A stretch of 64,000 nucleotides of DNA from Ottowia oryzae (GCF_003008535.1 NZ_CP027666.1:1178001-1242000), one strand, 5' to 3'; numbered from the stretch's first letter, positions 38,818-50,107 are shown. Numbers and translations: made by a program. Notes: a model not told the origin generated them from the sequence alone.

Positions 38818-40389
38818 TTACAGGCCCAGCGTGGACTTCATCGCTGCCCATGCGGTGGGGTTCAGGCGCTTGGTGGCGCTGGCCGCATAGGTCGAATCCA
38901 GCTTGGGCGAGCGCACCCGGGCGATGCGTTCGCCGCTGGGGGTGGTGATTTGGGCATACGAATCCACGTAGCGGTAAGCCGGCGCAGGCGCGTAGCCCGT
39001 GAAGCTCATGATGCGACTGCCGCTGACGGTGGAGATGGTGTAAGTGCCCGTGCCGGTGGCGGCGCAGTCAGACACATTGGTTTCGGTGGCGTCGAGTGCG
39101 CAGTCGTAGTACTGGACGGTGCCGGCGACGGCGCTTGAAACGCCTGTGAACGCAAACCGCTGGGTGCGGCTGGTGGTGGCGCCGTAGCCCAGGGTGCGTG
39201 TGCCCCTTCCGTTGGCAAGGTTCACCTTGGTGGCTGGATACGCTGCAATGAATTCTTCCAGCGTGGTGGCCTCGGATGCGGGGCGGAAGTCCGCGTTGGT
39301 GTTGTTCACAAGGTAGTGCTGGTTCAACATCAGAGAGGTCCGCGAGCGCACCGCCGAATTGGCCGGGAACACCGCGCCACCCACCGCGCTGAGCAAAGGG
39401 GCTGCGTCGGAGTCGGTGTTGAGCGTGTTGGCCGCGCCATCGGCTCTCATGGCGGTAACGACATCTGCCATGCGCTGGCCGGACACGTCGGTTGGCACGA
39501 CGTAGGCCGCCGTGACCTCTGTTTCGCAGTACGTGGCTCGATAGGGGTTGCCACGGGTCACGATGTGGGCGGACGCCGCGTTGCAACGCTTCCACCCTGT
39601 GGGGGTGAGGTAAATGCTGCGGTACGAAGCGGCCACGTCCGTCACCGGCGCGCCTTGGCTGACCAGCGTGCGGAGGTCGTTGAACACGACGGGTGTGGCG
39701 CCAGCGGCTTTGGCCGGCGTGTGGATCACTCGATAGTAATAGTCTTGTGGGCTGCCAAAGCTCAGGTTGGCGAGGTCGCCGGGTGCGTCGGCCGAGGCGG
39801 CGGTTTGGTCGCCTACCTCCAGCACCGCACCGCGTTGGAGTGCGGCCGCCACCATGCGCGCCATGGTCCGCGCGTTGTCCTGCACCCGCGCCGGGTCATT
39901 GGCCGGGTCGTCCTGGAAGTTGTCGATCTTCGCCTCGGCAATGCCCAGCTGAACCGCCGTGTTGCTGCGCGCCGCAGCCTCGGTCATGCCGGCCGCCACC
40001 CCGGCGGCGACCAGCGTCGTCAACGGGTTGATCTGGCCGCCTTTGCCGGGCACCTGTCGCAAGACATACGGGGAAGACGCCCCAGCGGCCTGCGTCATCA
40101 GGGCAATCACAGAGGCCGAAGACTGCGCGGCGGTCGTTTTCACGGAATAGGCGCCTTGCGCGTCGGTCTGCGCGGCAGGCTCGCCCGTGTCGCAGGCGCC
40201 GTTGGCGTTGAGATCCAGGCAAACCGTGACGCCCGAAACGGGCTGGTCGGCCACAACCACACCGGATCGGGATTCGCTGGCGGGCGGGGTGTTGCCGCCG
40301 TCGTCGTCGTTGCCGCCACCGCAGGCGGCAAGAGATGCGATCACGATCGCGGACAGTGCGAAGCGGGCAGAGCGTGGTTGGGTACGCAT
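38818..40389 (-). CDS. Large hypothetical lipoprotein
   Basis: 523 codons from ATG 40389. The signal peptide has lipobox LAAC, followed by GGGNDDDGGN, a typical flexible outer-membrane linker. Residues 45-85 (VSGVTVCLDLNANGACDTGE) form a Ca-binding-like carboxypeptidase-regulatory/SdrD-B type repeat. The rest is unrecognised, with alpha-helical and beta-rich parts. It is probably an outer-membrane surface lipoprotein. It converges with the previous gene across a GCGGGCC/GGCCCGC hairpin at 38779-38806. Confidence 0.65.
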   Translation of the reverse strand: MRTQPRSARFALSAIVIASLAACGGGNDDDGGNTPPASESRSGVVVADQPVSGVTVCLDLNANGACDTGEPAAQTDAQGAYSVKTTAAQSSASVIALMTQAAGASSPYVLRQVPGKGGQINPLTTLVAAGVAAGMTEAAARSNTAVQLGIAEAKIDNFQDDPANDPARVQDNARTMARMVAAALQRGAVLEVGDQTAASADAPGDLANLSFGSPQDYYYRVIHTPAKAAGATPVVFNDLRTLVSQGAPVTDVAASYRSIYLTPTGWKRCNAASAHIVTRGNPYRATYCETEVTAAYVVPTDVSGQRMADVVTAMRADGAANTLNTDSDAAPLLSAVGGAVFPANSAVRSRTSLMLNQHYLVNNTNADFRPASEATTLEEFIAAYPATKVNLANGRGTRTLGYGATTSRTQRFAFTGVSSAVAGTVQYYDCALDATETNVSDCAATGTGTYTISTVSGSRIMSFTGYAPAPAYRYVDSYAQITTPSGERIARVRSPKLDSTYAASATKRLNPTAWAAMKSTLGL

Positions 40390-40687
40390 GTCGGGGGCCT
40401 CCATTCGTTTGAAAATGTAAAGAGGCCTTGAGGTTAGCTACCGCACCCTTGATCGAACATACCGCAGATGTGGGAGGGTCGCGCCCTTGGCTTGCGGCGC
40501 GGGGGAGCTTCCGTTCGCAGCGCAAGGAAGGCGCTGCTGCCGTAAAGCGCCGCGCTCGGTTGCAGGCCGAACGACCGCCGCTGGCAGGTCAGATCAGGCC
40601 AGCGGAGCGTCCACGCCGGTCACCTCCCGCTGCGCGGCGACGGCTGTGGTCAGTCGGTGGCGCTGCTCGCAGTGGGGCGCGTCTCGG
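40390..40687. other. Intergenic region, nothing recognised
   Basis: 298 bases between two minus-strand genes. I find no hairpin terminator, tRNA or repeat. The promoter of the lipoprotein gene must be in its upper part. Confidence 0.3.
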
Positions 40688-42151
<1,464 letters not shown>

Positions 42152-42399
42152 GATGCCATTGGGCCTCTGCAGCGCCAGCGCGGGCAGGGTATGCGGCCGG
42201 AAGTTCCCGGCGATTGTTTCCGTCGGCGAAACACTGCCTTGCCCGCCCGCTCCTTTTTCAAACCACCCGCGAGGCGCAAAGTACAGGTCATGGCAGCAGC
42301 GCTGGCCCCGGGGACTTGAAGTTAACCCCGCCGCCGCGCCCCAGCCAGCACCGCCAGCTGTGTTGCTGGCCAACATTCAAGTTTCCAAGGAAAAAGATC

Positions 42400-42741
42400 A
42401 TGTCCAAACGTTTCGCTTCTATCGCTACCGCTGCCGCCCTGACCGCCCTGTTCGCAGGCAACGCCATGGCACAGATGCCCGCCAGCGGCGAAGGCCCGCT
42501 GTTCCTGAACGAAGGCAAAACTGTCTCGACCGTGAGCCGCGACACCGTGCGCCACGACGCTGTGGCCCAACGCCCTGCCAGCGGCGCCTTTGACGGCACC
42601 ACCACAGCCCGCAACACCACCAGCCCCAGCCGCGAAGCTGTGCGCCAAGAAGCCATCGCCCACCGCCCCGCATCGGGCATGTTCGACGGCTCCACGGTGG
42701 CCCAGCAGTACCACAACCAGGCTGTGCAAGCCGGCGAGTGA
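42400..42741 (+). CDS. Small exported protein with two repeats
   Basis: 113 codons from ATG 42400, with AAGGA upstream. A signal peptide ends at AMAQ. Two tandem units of about 25 residues follow: VRHDAVAQRPASGAFDGTT and VRQEAIAHRPASGMFDGST, each preceded by a Ser/Arg-rich linker. It resembles DUF4148-type small periplasmic proteins of Burkholderiales. Function unknown. A strong terminator follows at 42807. Confidence 0.75.
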   Translation: MSKRFASIATAAALTALFAGNAMAQMPASGEGPLFLNEGKTVSTVSRDTVRHDAVAQRPASGAFDGTTTARNTTSPSREAVRQEAIAHRPASGMFDGSTVAQQYHNQAVQAGE

Positions 42742-42806
42742 TGCACCGGGGCTTGGCCTGATCGCCTTCGGGTGGTCAGGTGGCCCGGTCAGCTTCCCGC
42801 TCTCAA

Positions 42807-42842
42807 CAAAACGGCCGCTTGATGCGGCCGTTTTGCTTTTTG
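42807..42842 (+). terminator. Rho-independent terminator
   Basis: CAAAACGGCCGC (42807-42818), loop TTGAT, GCGGCCGTTTTG (42824-42835), then CTTTTT. Twelve perfect pairs; it ends the 42400 gene. The other bases up to 43025 hold nothing I recognise. Confidence 0.9.
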
Positions 42843-43025
42843 GCGCGGCGCGCATGCATGCTCATCCGTGAGCTAGGAGGTGGCAAAGCGCTGCGGCTGC
42901 CCAAGGTATTAACGTGCGATACCGAAGGTGTCTTCGCGCAGCCAGATGCGCGAATTTCGATGCCTTGCCGGCCTCGGCTGCGGATCATTGCCTCACCAGC
43001 ATGTGCTGGGCTATTGAGAACTTTG

Positions 43026-43508
43026 ATGAAGACATTGTTTGCTGTCCGACCTACGCTGGCTCGTCTGGGCGCCGCCGCAGGGCTGGCCGCCGTGGTGGCC
43101 AGCCTGACGGGTTGCTATGTCGTGCCGATCGACCCGCGCACCGGCCAGCCTGCCACGGCGCCGGGTGCAGTGGCGCCTGTCGCTGTGCCCGCGCCGGCCC
43201 CGGGCCCTGCCGTGTTCACCGCGCGCCTGTACCCGGCCAATGAGCTGGCCAGCGCCTACGGCATGGTGAACGGCACGGTCACCAACGACCTGCATGGGCG
43301 CGGCACGTTCAACGCCAGCATCAATGGAGAGAGTTTCGTGGGCGAGGCCACGCGCAAGGCAGGATCGGGCCGCGAGGGCGTGGCCAACGGCGCAGGCAAC
43401 CGGGGTAGCTACCTGACTTGCCAATACACCATGAATTCGCCCACGCTGGGCACGGGCAGCTGCCGCCTGAACACCGGCGCGGTCTTCACCATGCACGTGG
43501 GCAACTGA
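43026..43508 (+). CDS. Small lipoprotein
   Basis: 160 codons from ATG 43026. The signal peptide has lipobox LTGC at residues 28-31, then a Pro/Ala/Val linker, then a beta-rich domain of about 95 residues with two cysteines (YLTCQYTMNSPTLGTGSCRL) that may form a disulphide. Similar small lipoproteins occur across Burkholderiales without known function. Confidence 0.7.
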   Translation: MKTLFAVRPTLARLGAAAGLAAVVASLTGCYVVPIDPRTGQPATAPGAVAPVAVPAPAPGPAVFTARLYPANELASAYGMVNGTVTNDLHGRGTFNASINGESFVGEATRKAGSGREGVANGAGNRGSYLTCQYTMNSPTLGTGSCRLNTGAVFTMHVGN

Positions 43509-43611
43509 CCGCGGCGCGGCGCGGCTGGCTTGGCTTGCAGCGGGCAAACCGGCCAGCCCGCGCCCGCCGGATGGCGGTGCCACCGCCACTCGGTTGCGGC
43601 TCAGTGACCGT

Positions 43612-44445
43612 TCAGTTGCCAGAGGACGCCACCGCCGCGTTGGCGGGCGCGTCGTCCTCGGATTTCAGGTGGCCGACGTACTGCAGCGCCTGCTCGGTGC
43701 GCACCGAGGGCACGTCGCCTTCGCGCATGTGCAGCAGGTCGGCGGGGCTGACGAGCAGCGGGTCGGCCGTGGTCAGCGGCAACTGCGCCTGCTGGTAAGC
43801 CTGCAGCACGAGCTGCGAGCAGAAGAAGCGGTCGTTGCGCGCCGCGCCCAGCTGAATGGCGGCCAGCCCGCGAATGCAGAAATCGCGCACCAGGCCGGGC
43901 ACCACGGGCAATTCGCATGTCTGGCGCTGCAGCGTGAAGGGCGCCTGCAGCAGCACGCCCAGCGTGTTGTACTTTTTGCCGACCTGCGCCAGCGCGTAGT
44001 CGCGCACGGCCTGGGCCTGCGCGCCGTTCAGCGCCGGGTGGCGAAAGGCGACGATGGTGGCTTCTTCCGCCACGAAGTCGGCGGCGCTGCGCACCCGCAC
44101 GCCGGAACCCACGGCCTCGACCACCTGGCCTTCACCCACGTACAGCGCGGCGTGGCTGACGGGCGTCACGCTCAAAAGCCGAATGCCGACAGAAGTAAGC
44201 CCATTGGCAGAAGATAAAAGCAGATCACCTGCACGAAGTGCCTCTGGCCCGATGCGCCGGCCGCCGTTGGCGGGCGTGAGCAGCAAGCGGTTTTGCACCT
44301 GCAGCCGGGGCGCGCTGTCGCCCGGGGCGGCGTCCCAGCGCGCGGCGCATGCGCTGAGGCCGATCAGCACCAGGCCCATGCCAGCCAGCGCTACGCAGCG
44401 GCGGAGGCTGAGGCGGTCAAACACCGCGCGCACGGTCGGTCGCAA
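43612..44445 (-). CDS. YiiX/YaeF-type permuted papain-like cysteine hydrolase, lipoprotein
   Basis: 277 codons. Lipobox LSAC is at about residue 32. The catalytic elements are in permuted order: the His in VSHAALYVGEGQVVEA, later the Cys in DRFFCSQLVLQAY. The fold is the NlpC/P60-like permuted papain class; members cut peptide or amide bonds in the envelope. The start overlaps the end of tgt by 29 bases, so both are in one transcript. Confidence 0.8.
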   Translation of the reverse strand: MRPTVRAVFDRLSLRRCVALAGMGLVLIGLSACAARWDAAPGDSAPRLQVQNRLLLTPANGGRRIGPEALRAGDLLLSSANGLTSVGIRLLSVTPVSHAALYVGEGQVVEAVGSGVRVRSAADFVAEEATIVAFRHPALNGAQAQAVRDYALAQVGKKYNTLGVLLQAPFTLQRQTCELPVVPGLVRDFCIRGLAAIQLGAARNDRFFCSQLVLQAYQQAQLPLTTADPLLVSPADLLHMREGDVPSVRTEQALQYVGHLKSEDDAPANAAVASSGN

Positions 44446-45589
44446 AACGTTGGCGGAAGGCGCTGAAGCTGCCCGCGTCCAGCGCGTCGCGCATTTCTTG
44501 CATCAGGTTCAGGTAGTAGTGCAGGTTGTGCACGGTGGCCAGCATGGGGCCCAGCATTTCGCCGCAGCGGTCCAGGTGGTGCAGGTAGGCGCGGCTGAAG
44601 CCTTCGCGCCCACCATCGGCCCAGGGCACGCCGCTGGTGCCGGCGCAGGCGTAGCAGGTGCAGGTTTCGTCGATGGGGCGCGGGTCGGCCTTGTGGCGCG
44701 CGTTGCGGATTTTCAGGTCGCCATAGCGCGTGAAGGTGTGGCCGTTGCGCGCGTTGCGCGTGGGCATGACGCAGTCGAACATGTCCACGCCGTGCTGCAC
44801 GCCATACACCAGGTCTTCGGGCGTGCCCACGCCCATCATGTAGCGCGGCTTGTGCGCGGGCAGGCGGTGCGGGGTGTGTGCGGTGATGCGCGCCATGTCT
44901 TCCTTGGGCTCGCCCACGCTGACGCCGCCGATGGCGTAGCCGGGGAAGTCCATGGCCACCAGCTGCTCCAGCGACTCTTGGCGCAGGTTTTCAAACATGC
45001 CGCCCTGCACGATGCCGAACAGCGCGTTGCGGTTTTCCAGCCGGGCGAATTCGGCCTGGCAGCGCTTGGCCCAGCGCAGGCTGAGCTCCATGCTGCTGCG
45101 CGCCTCGCGCTCGGTGGTGATGTGGCCCTTGGTTTCGTAGGGCGTGCATTCGTCGAACTGCATGACGATGTCGCTGTTCAGCACGGTCTGGATCTGCATG
45201 CTGATTTCGGGCGTCAGGAACAGCTTGTCGCCGTTGACTGGACTGGCGAACTTCACGCCTTCCTCGCTGATCTTGCGCATCTCGCCCAGCGACCACACCT
45301 GAAAGCCGCCCGAATCGGTCAGGATGGGCTTTTGCCAGTTCTCGAAGCCGTGCAGGCCGCCGAACTGCGCCATCACGTCCAGGCCGGGGCGCATCCACAG
45401 GTGGAAGGTGTTGCCCAGGATGATTTGCGCGCCCATCTCGTGCAGGCTGCGCGGCATCACGCCCTTGACGGTGCCGTACGTGCCCACGGGCATGAAGATG
45501 GGTGTTTGCACCACGCCGTGGTTCAGCGTCAGCCGCCCGCGGCGGGCGTGGCTGGCGGGGTCGGTGCCCAGAAGCTCGAAATTCAGCAT
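44417..45589 (-). CDS. tgt: Queuine tRNA-ribosyltransferase (Tgt)
   Basis: 390 codons, normal length. It exchanges G34 of Tyr, His, Asn and Asp tRNAs for preQ1 in queuosine synthesis. Visible features: LGNTFHLWMRPG, LTDSGGFQVWSLG with the active-site Asp, the second Asp in DCVMPTRNARNGH, and the zinc site CTCYAC with a later His. queA, the next enzyme of the pathway, is at 52618. The first base of the His anticodon in the tRNA array is one of its potential targets. Confidence 0.97.
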   Translation of the reverse strand: MLNFELLGTDPASHARRGRLTLNHGVVQTPIFMPVGTYGTVKGVMPRSLHEMGAQIILGNTFHLWMRPGLDVMAQFGGLHGFENWQKPILTDSGGFQVWSLGEMRKISEEGVKFASPVNGDKLFLTPEISMQIQTVLNSDIVMQFDECTPYETKGHITTEREARSSMELSLRWAKRCQAEFARLENRNALFGIVQGGMFENLRQESLEQLVAMDFPGYAIGGVSVGEPKEDMARITAHTPHRLPAHKPRYMMGVGTPEDLVYGVQHGVDMFDCVMPTRNARNGHTFTRYGDLKIRNARHKADPRPIDETCTCYACAGTSGVPWADGGREGFSRAYLHHLDRCGEMLGPMLATVHNLHYYLNLMQEMRDALDAGSFSAFRQRFATDRARGV

Positions 45590-45669
45590 GGCCGAGATTG
45601 TCGGGGATGCGCGCGGTGGGGTGCTGCGCGGGCAGGCGTGGCGCAGGTCGCGCCGCTTCTGGATCGTGT

Positions 45670-45733
45670 GATAACTATAAAAAAGATAGCTGTCAGCGCA
45701 GGTGCCACTAGCGCTGGAGGCTTTTTTGATTCG
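45670..45733. repeat. Dispersed hairpin repeat, bidirectional terminator shape
   Basis: ATAAAAAAGATAGCT, then CAGCGC-AGGTGCCACTA-GCGCTG, then GAGGCTTTTTTG. T runs follow the hairpin on both strands. It separates tgt from the upstream DUF2269 operon. Confidence 0.7.
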
Positions 45734-45751
45734 GAAATGAACGCGCCGATC

Positions 45752-46213
45752 TCACCCCGGCTTGCTGACCATCAGCCAGAACACGACCAGCATCGCCGCA
45801 AAGGCGGGGTAGCCCAGCGCTTCCCACCAGCGCGCGCAGCGCCAGTACGCCGTCGGCAGCGCCTCACCGCTGCGCGCGGCCGCCGCCGCCATGCGCGCCA
45901 TGCGCACCTGCAGCACGACCACCGGCAGCCACAGCGCGCCGGTCATCACGTACAGCGCCAGCGACCAGGCGATCCACGGCGTGGCCAGTGGCCAGCCGGC
46001 CATGTGCGCCATGGCCAGGCCCGTCAGCGGCTGGACGATGATCGCCGGGGTGGTAAACCACCAGTCCGCCCGCACCACCAGCCGCGCCACCTCGGCCTGC
46101 GCCACCACCTGGCCGCTGCGGTTGGCAAAGAACAGGTAGTACGCCGTGCCGAAGCCCGTGCCCACCAGCACCACGCTGGACAGGATGTGGATGGTTTTCA
46201 GCAGCAGGTACAT
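45752..46213 (-). CDS. DUF2269 family membrane protein
   Basis: 153 codons, four transmembrane helices. It begins YLLLKTIHILSSVVLVGTGF, the typical start of DUF2269 proteins, and a conserved Arg/Asp pair follows helix 2 (VVRADWWFTTPA). Function unknown. It is the last gene of a three-gene minus-strand cluster (47817 to 45752). Confidence 0.85.
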   Translation of the reverse strand: MYLLLKTIHILSSVVLVGTGFGTAYYLFFANRSGQVVAQAEVARLVVRADWWFTTPAIIVQPLTGLAMAHMAGWPLATPWIAWSLALYVMTGALWLPVVVLQVRMARMAAAAARSGEALPTAYWRCARWWEALGYPAFAAMLVVFWLMVSKPG

Positions 46214-46231
46214 CGCGGTTGGTAGATGGGT

Positions 46232-46663
46232 TCAGGCACTGGGACCGGGGCAGGGCGCAGGTTCGCGCGCGGACTGCCGCCACAGCAAGACCAGCGCGGC
46301 GGCGATGGGCACGTTTTTGCTGAGTGGGCCGAACGGGTGCAGCCACCACGAAGGCTGTACCCAGGTGGCCAGCAGCGTCATGCCCGCCAAGGCCACCAGC
46401 GCGGCGGCGTAGGCGGCGCGGCCCGGGCGGCACAGCAGCCACAGGCCGAGCGCCGCATCTAACGCAATGCCCGCGCCAATCAGCCAGGGCTTGCTGCCCG
46501 CCCAGGCGGGCGGCAGCGCGTCCAGCAGGGCCAGGCTTTGGCCGTGCCATTCCCAGGCCGACACGGCGGCCGTCCACAGCCAGACGAAGACGAGGCTGAT
46601 GCGCAGCCAGCCCAAGCCCGCGGGCGCGGCGGCGGGTACGGCGGCGGGGCGCAGCCCGCTCAT
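46232..46663 (-). CDS. DoxX-like membrane protein
   Basis: 143 codons from ATG 46663, which overlaps the stop of the preceding gene by four bases. A longer frame that runs into that gene is ignored. It has four hydrophobic helices with ISLVFVWLWTAAVSAWEWHG and GIALDAALGLWLLCRPGRAA, the pattern of DoxX-like_3 proteins. It is probably a membrane partner of the oxidoreductase encoded just upstream. Confidence 0.75.
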   Translation of the reverse strand: MSGLRPAAVPAAAPAGLGWLRISLVFVWLWTAAVSAWEWHGQSLALLDALPPAWAGSKPWLIGAGIALDAALGLWLLCRPGRAAYAAALVALAGMTLLATWVQPSWWLHPFGPLSKNVPIAAALVLLWRQSAREPAPCPGPSA

Positions 46664-47817
46664 GCGCGATCCACCACCATGCCCCAGCGGGCGAATTCGG
46701 GGGCGAACGCATCCAGCGGCAGCAGGCCGGTGGCTGTGTAGGCGCCGGGTGCCGGGCCTTCGCCTGCGGCCAGCCGGCGCGCCAGCAGGATGGCGGCCAT
46801 GCACGGGATTTCGGGGCCGTGGTCGTCGTCTGCGGCGATGTCCCAGCGTGCCTGCGCGGGCTGGCCTTGCGCGTCTTCGCCGCGCACCTGCACCACCATG
46901 CCGCCCAGCGCGCTGCCCAAGCGGTCCAACACCGGCGATACGGCGTGCAGCAGCGCCGCCAGCTTCTCGGGCCTGCGCAGCACGCCTGCTCGCCGCAGTG
47001 CGGCCAGCCAGGCAAAGCTGCGCTGGGACAGCGGCACTTCCAGCGCGGCGCGGAACATCACCGCATCGCGCACGGCGTAGTGCGCGGGAAACAGCTCCAG
47101 ATCAGGGATGTCGCACAGCGCGCCCAGGCGCGGCTTGAGCCTGGCGAACGCCACGCGCTCTGGCTGCGCCCAGCCGATGGCGCTTTGCCAGCGGCCGCCC
47201 ATCCAGATGCGAATCGGTGCGCCGCAGTAGCTCAGCACCCCGGCCAAGGTGGCCACACCGCGCGGGGCCGACTGCGCGGGTGCAATACAGATGTCGATAC
47301 CGTGCACCGCTTGCCAGCCGGCCGTCAGCGCATCCACCACCGCCGAAGACAAGGCCGGCACGGTGCTGGCGCCGCTGATGCCCACGCGCCTGGCGCTGGC
47401 AAACGCGGCACCCAGCGCGGCGGGAAAGTCGCACACAAAACGGCGGCCGTCGGCCAGATCGATGTAGTGTGCGCCCGCCGTGGCGCAGGCTTGGGCCACG
47501 TGATAGCCCTGCGCCTGAAACGGCCCGGCGGTGTGGATGACCAGCCCGATGGCCTCGTCGCGCAGCAAGCCGGACAGGCCGGCGCTACCAGCGTCCACCG
47601 CCAGGGCCCGCGCGCCGCCGGGCAAGCTGCGCGCCAGCGCCTCGGAACGGGGCAGGCTGCGCCCGCCGATGTGCAAGGCCATGCGCGCGTCGCCCGCCAG
47701 CGCCCGCGCGATGCGCGCACCAAAGTTGCCGTAGCCGCCCAGGATCAGCACCTTGAGCGGGCGGGGGCTCGGCAGCTGGGCCGCCTCGGGCGAGGGAATA
47801 GGTGCAAGTGCGGGCAT
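46660..47817 (-). CDS. Saccharopine dehydrogenase-like NAD(P)-binding protein
   Basis: 385 codons. The N-terminal Rossmann fold has the nucleotide loop GGYGNFGARIARAL, followed by a second strand HIGGRSLPR and VDAGSAGLSGLLRD. The family covers saccharopine dehydrogenases and related trans-acting enoyl or lipid oxidoreductases. Here the grouping with DoxX-like and DUF2269 membrane proteins suggests membrane-lipid or redox work, which is unproven. Confidence 0.85.
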   Translation of the reverse strand: MPALAPIPSPEAAQLPSPRPLKVLILGGYGNFGARIARALAGDARMALHIGGRSLPRSEALARSLPGGARALAVDAGSAGLSGLLRDEAIGLVIHTAGPFQAQGYHVAQACATAGAHYIDLADGRRFVCDFPAALGAAFASARRVGISGASTVPALSSAVVDALTAGWQAVHGIDICIAPAQSAPRGVATLAGVLSYCGAPIRIWMGGRWQSAIGWAQPERVAFARLKPRLGALCDIPDLELFPAHYAVRDAVMFRAALEVPLSQRSFAWLAALRRAGVLRRPEKLAALLHAVSPVLDRLGSALGGMVVQVRGEDAQGQPAQARWDIAADDDHGPEIPCMAAILLARRLAAGEGPAPGAYTATGLLPLDAFAPEFARWGMVVDRA

Positions 47818-48081
47818 GGCAGATGGCGTTGGGCGCGCTGCAGCGAATTCACCGACGCGGCAGCTGGGGCGGCGATGGCGTTATCCGGTGGCAGCCCATT
47901 GCGCGCACGATTCTCTCAAACGCCCACCTCGGGCGCATGCGCGGGTGGATACCCCGCAGGGTTTTTCAGGTGCGGATGCGCGAAAAAGTGCGCTCGCTCT
48001 AGGCGCTGCTACATCACCCGCAGAAAGACGTTGCGATTAATATCCGCCGCTGCAGAATCAAATCTCTGGAGGGGGAATCTC

Positions 48082-49779
48082 ATGGTCAAAGGCATTCAGG
48101 TCGCCGTTTCGCTGGCGCTGATGGGGGTGGCTGGTGGCGCCGCCGCGCAGAGTTTCGTGGTCAGTATCGACGCCAAGTCGAATCTTTTTTATGCCGGCAC
48201 GGGTTTGACGCCGAGCACCGGCAACTGCACCTTCAACCCCTCTATCGGACTGGGAGACGGCGTCTACCCGCCCAACATGACGCTGCCAGCAGGTCTGCGC
48301 GCCATCCAGATCACCACATCCAATGCTGGCGTGAGCTTTGGCGGAGGCGGATTTCCGGCGGGCACGACGCCAGACGGCCACCAGAATGCAGGAAGCAGCG
48401 CTGCGCCCAGTGCCACGGTGTCTTACAACAGCTCGGGCACCATGCCTGGGCTGCAGTTTTCCGGGCGCTACGGCACATTGGCGGCCGTGTTTCTTGACGG
48501 CGCCACACTGGCGCCGGTTTCCCCCTACAACTCGACCGCGCTCAACAGCTTCACATCAGCGGATCTCAGTCAAGCGACTATCAGCCGCGGGCTCAAGAAT
48601 CCATTTTTTATTGGCGATGGCACTGTAACGGACTGGGTTGCTGCGGGCGGAACACCCAATGGCACGGAACAGCGCCAGACGATGCAGGTGCCCACGGGTG
48701 CTACCCGCCTGTTCTTCGGCTTTGCCGATGCGGCGGGCGTTTCCGGCGTCAACCAGTGCTACATGGACAACACTGGCACCATCAACGCCGCCATCGTCAT
48801 GGCTGTCAGCGACGACGAAGGCAGCGTTTCCGCCGGCAGCGCCAGCACGGCGGTGGCCGACGTGCGCACCAACGACTATCTGGCGGGTGCAACTCCCACC
48901 GCACCCCGCGCCACGCTGGCGCAAGGCAGCGGCTGGCCTGCGGGCATCACGCTCAACACCACCACCGGCGCTGTGAATGTGGCGGCCAGCGTGGCGGCGG
49001 GCGACTACGGCCCGCTCAGCTACACGCTGTGCGACACGGTCACCACGCCCGCCAGCTGCGCCGGCGCGGCCGTCACGGTGCATGTCAGCGCTGCGCCGCT
49101 GACGCCGGTGGTGGCCAACTACGACTCGGGCACCGTCACCACGGCTGGCGGCACCGCAGTAGCCAACGTGCGCGCCAACGACACGGTTGGCGCCGCCGCG
49201 GCCACCAGCGCCAATTCCACCCTGGCGGTGGAAGGCATCTGGCCCACGGGCATCACTTTCGACACCTCCACGGGCGCCGTCAGCGTGGCCAGCGGCGTGG
49301 CGGCGGGCACCTACACGGTGGCGTACAAGCTGTGCGAGCAGGCTGCGCCCGGCAACTGCAAAACCACCAACGTGGAAGTGCAGGTCAACGCGGCTGGCGC
49401 GCACCCCATCTCGGCGGGCAATGACCCGCTGGCTGTGGACGCCTCCTTCAGCGGCGCCGCGGGCAACGTGCTGGGCAACGACAGCGTGAACAACGCTGCG
49501 GCTACCCCCACCAACGCCACGCTGGCGCAGGTCGGCACCTGGCCCGCTGGCGTCAGCCTGGATGCGTCCGGCAACGTCAACGTCACTGGCGCACTTGCCG
49601 ACGGAACTTACAACCTCATCTACCGCCTCTGCGAAGCCGGAGCGACACCGGCCAACTGCACCACCGCCACCGTGACCCTGGCGCGCGCCACCCCGGTGCC
49701 TGCGACGGGCCCCCTCGCACTGGGCCTGATGGCGCTGGCACTGATGGGCTTGGGCGGCTGGCAGCGCAAACGCCAGTAA
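48082..49779 (+). CDS. Large exported protein with IPTL-CTERM-like sorting tail
   Basis: 565 codons from ATG 48082, with GGAGGGGGA upstream. An open frame that extends far upstream is spurious. A signal peptide ends at AAAQ. Residues 25-240 are a beta-rich domain with a single disulphide candidate. Three repeats of about 90 residues follow, each with an Asn-Asp pair and a WP(A/T)G motif (VRTNDYLAG, VRANDTVGA, VLGNDSVNN). The C-terminus is PVPATGPLALGLMALALMGL plus GGWQRKRQ, a sorting-signal-like motif, hydrophobic helix and basic end. It is predicted to be anchored or processed at the surface. Confidence 0.75.
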   Translation: MVKGIQVAVSLALMGVAGGAAAQSFVVSIDAKSNLFYAGTGLTPSTGNCTFNPSIGLGDGVYPPNMTLPAGLRAIQITTSNAGVSFGGGGFPAGTTPDGHQNAGSSAAPSATVSYNSSGTMPGLQFSGRYGTLAAVFLDGATLAPVSPYNSTALNSFTSADLSQATISRGLKNPFFIGDGTVTDWVAAGGTPNGTEQRQTMQVPTGATRLFFGFADAAGVSGVNQCYMDNTGTINAAIVMAVSDDEGSVSAGSASTAVADVRTNDYLAGATPTAPRATLAQGSGWPAGITLNTTTGAVNVAASVAAGDYGPLSYTLCDTVTTPASCAGAAVTVHVSAAPLTPVVANYDSGTVTTAGGTAVANVRANDTVGAAAATSANSTLAVEGIWPTGITFDTSTGAVSVASGVAAGTYTVAYKLCEQAAPGNCKTTNVEVQVNAAGAHPISAGNDPLAVDASFSGAAGNVLGNDSVNNAAATPTNATLAQVGTWPAGVSLDASGNVNVTGALADGTYNLIYRLCEAGATPANCTTATVTLARATPVPATGPLALGLMALALMGLGGWQRKRQ

Positions 49780-49799
49780 TTGCAGGTCGCTTGGAACAA

Positions 49800-49830
49800 C
49801 GCCCGGCCAGTCGCCGGGCGTTTTTTTTTT
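49800..49830 (+). terminator. Rho-independent terminator
   Basis: CGCCCGG (49800-49806), loop CCAGTCG, CCGGGCG (49814-49820), followed by ten T. It ends the 48082 gene. Confidence 0.95.
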
Positions 49831-49924
49831 GCGTGTTGCGAAACGGCGGGCGGCGACAATAAACTGCGCCGACACGGAGGGGGGTGTCAGGGCGGCGCTG
49901 TGGGTTGCGTGTCCAAGTGGATCA

Positions 49925-49978
49925 GGTGCTATGAATTATGGAGCTGCTGGCGCTGGTTCCATCTGCGCTGGCGGCCCA
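49925..49978. repeat. Dispersed repeat copy
   Basis: GGTGCTATGAATTATGGAGC, then CTGGCGCTGGTTCC and CTGCGCTGGCGGC: AT-rich half followed by the TGGCGC/GCGCTGG half. The remaining bases between 49831 and 50107 contain nothing else I recognise. Confidence 0.5.
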
Positions 49979-50107
49979 AATCGCTCTCCATCGTTTGGTG
50001 GCGTTCAGTGGCGCAAAAAATTGGCTTTTCGTTCACTCAAGATCGCGCATTGGTATTGGATATAAAGCGCGTTGATGCCCCGCAATCATTTATCGGGAAG
50101 GCGAAAA

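Noticed and set aside
46819..48081. A very long open frame continuing upstream of the first IPTL-like gene
   Set aside because: It is antisense to the saccharopine-dehydrogenase-like gene and open only because of high GC. The signal peptide and ribosome site place the start at 48082.
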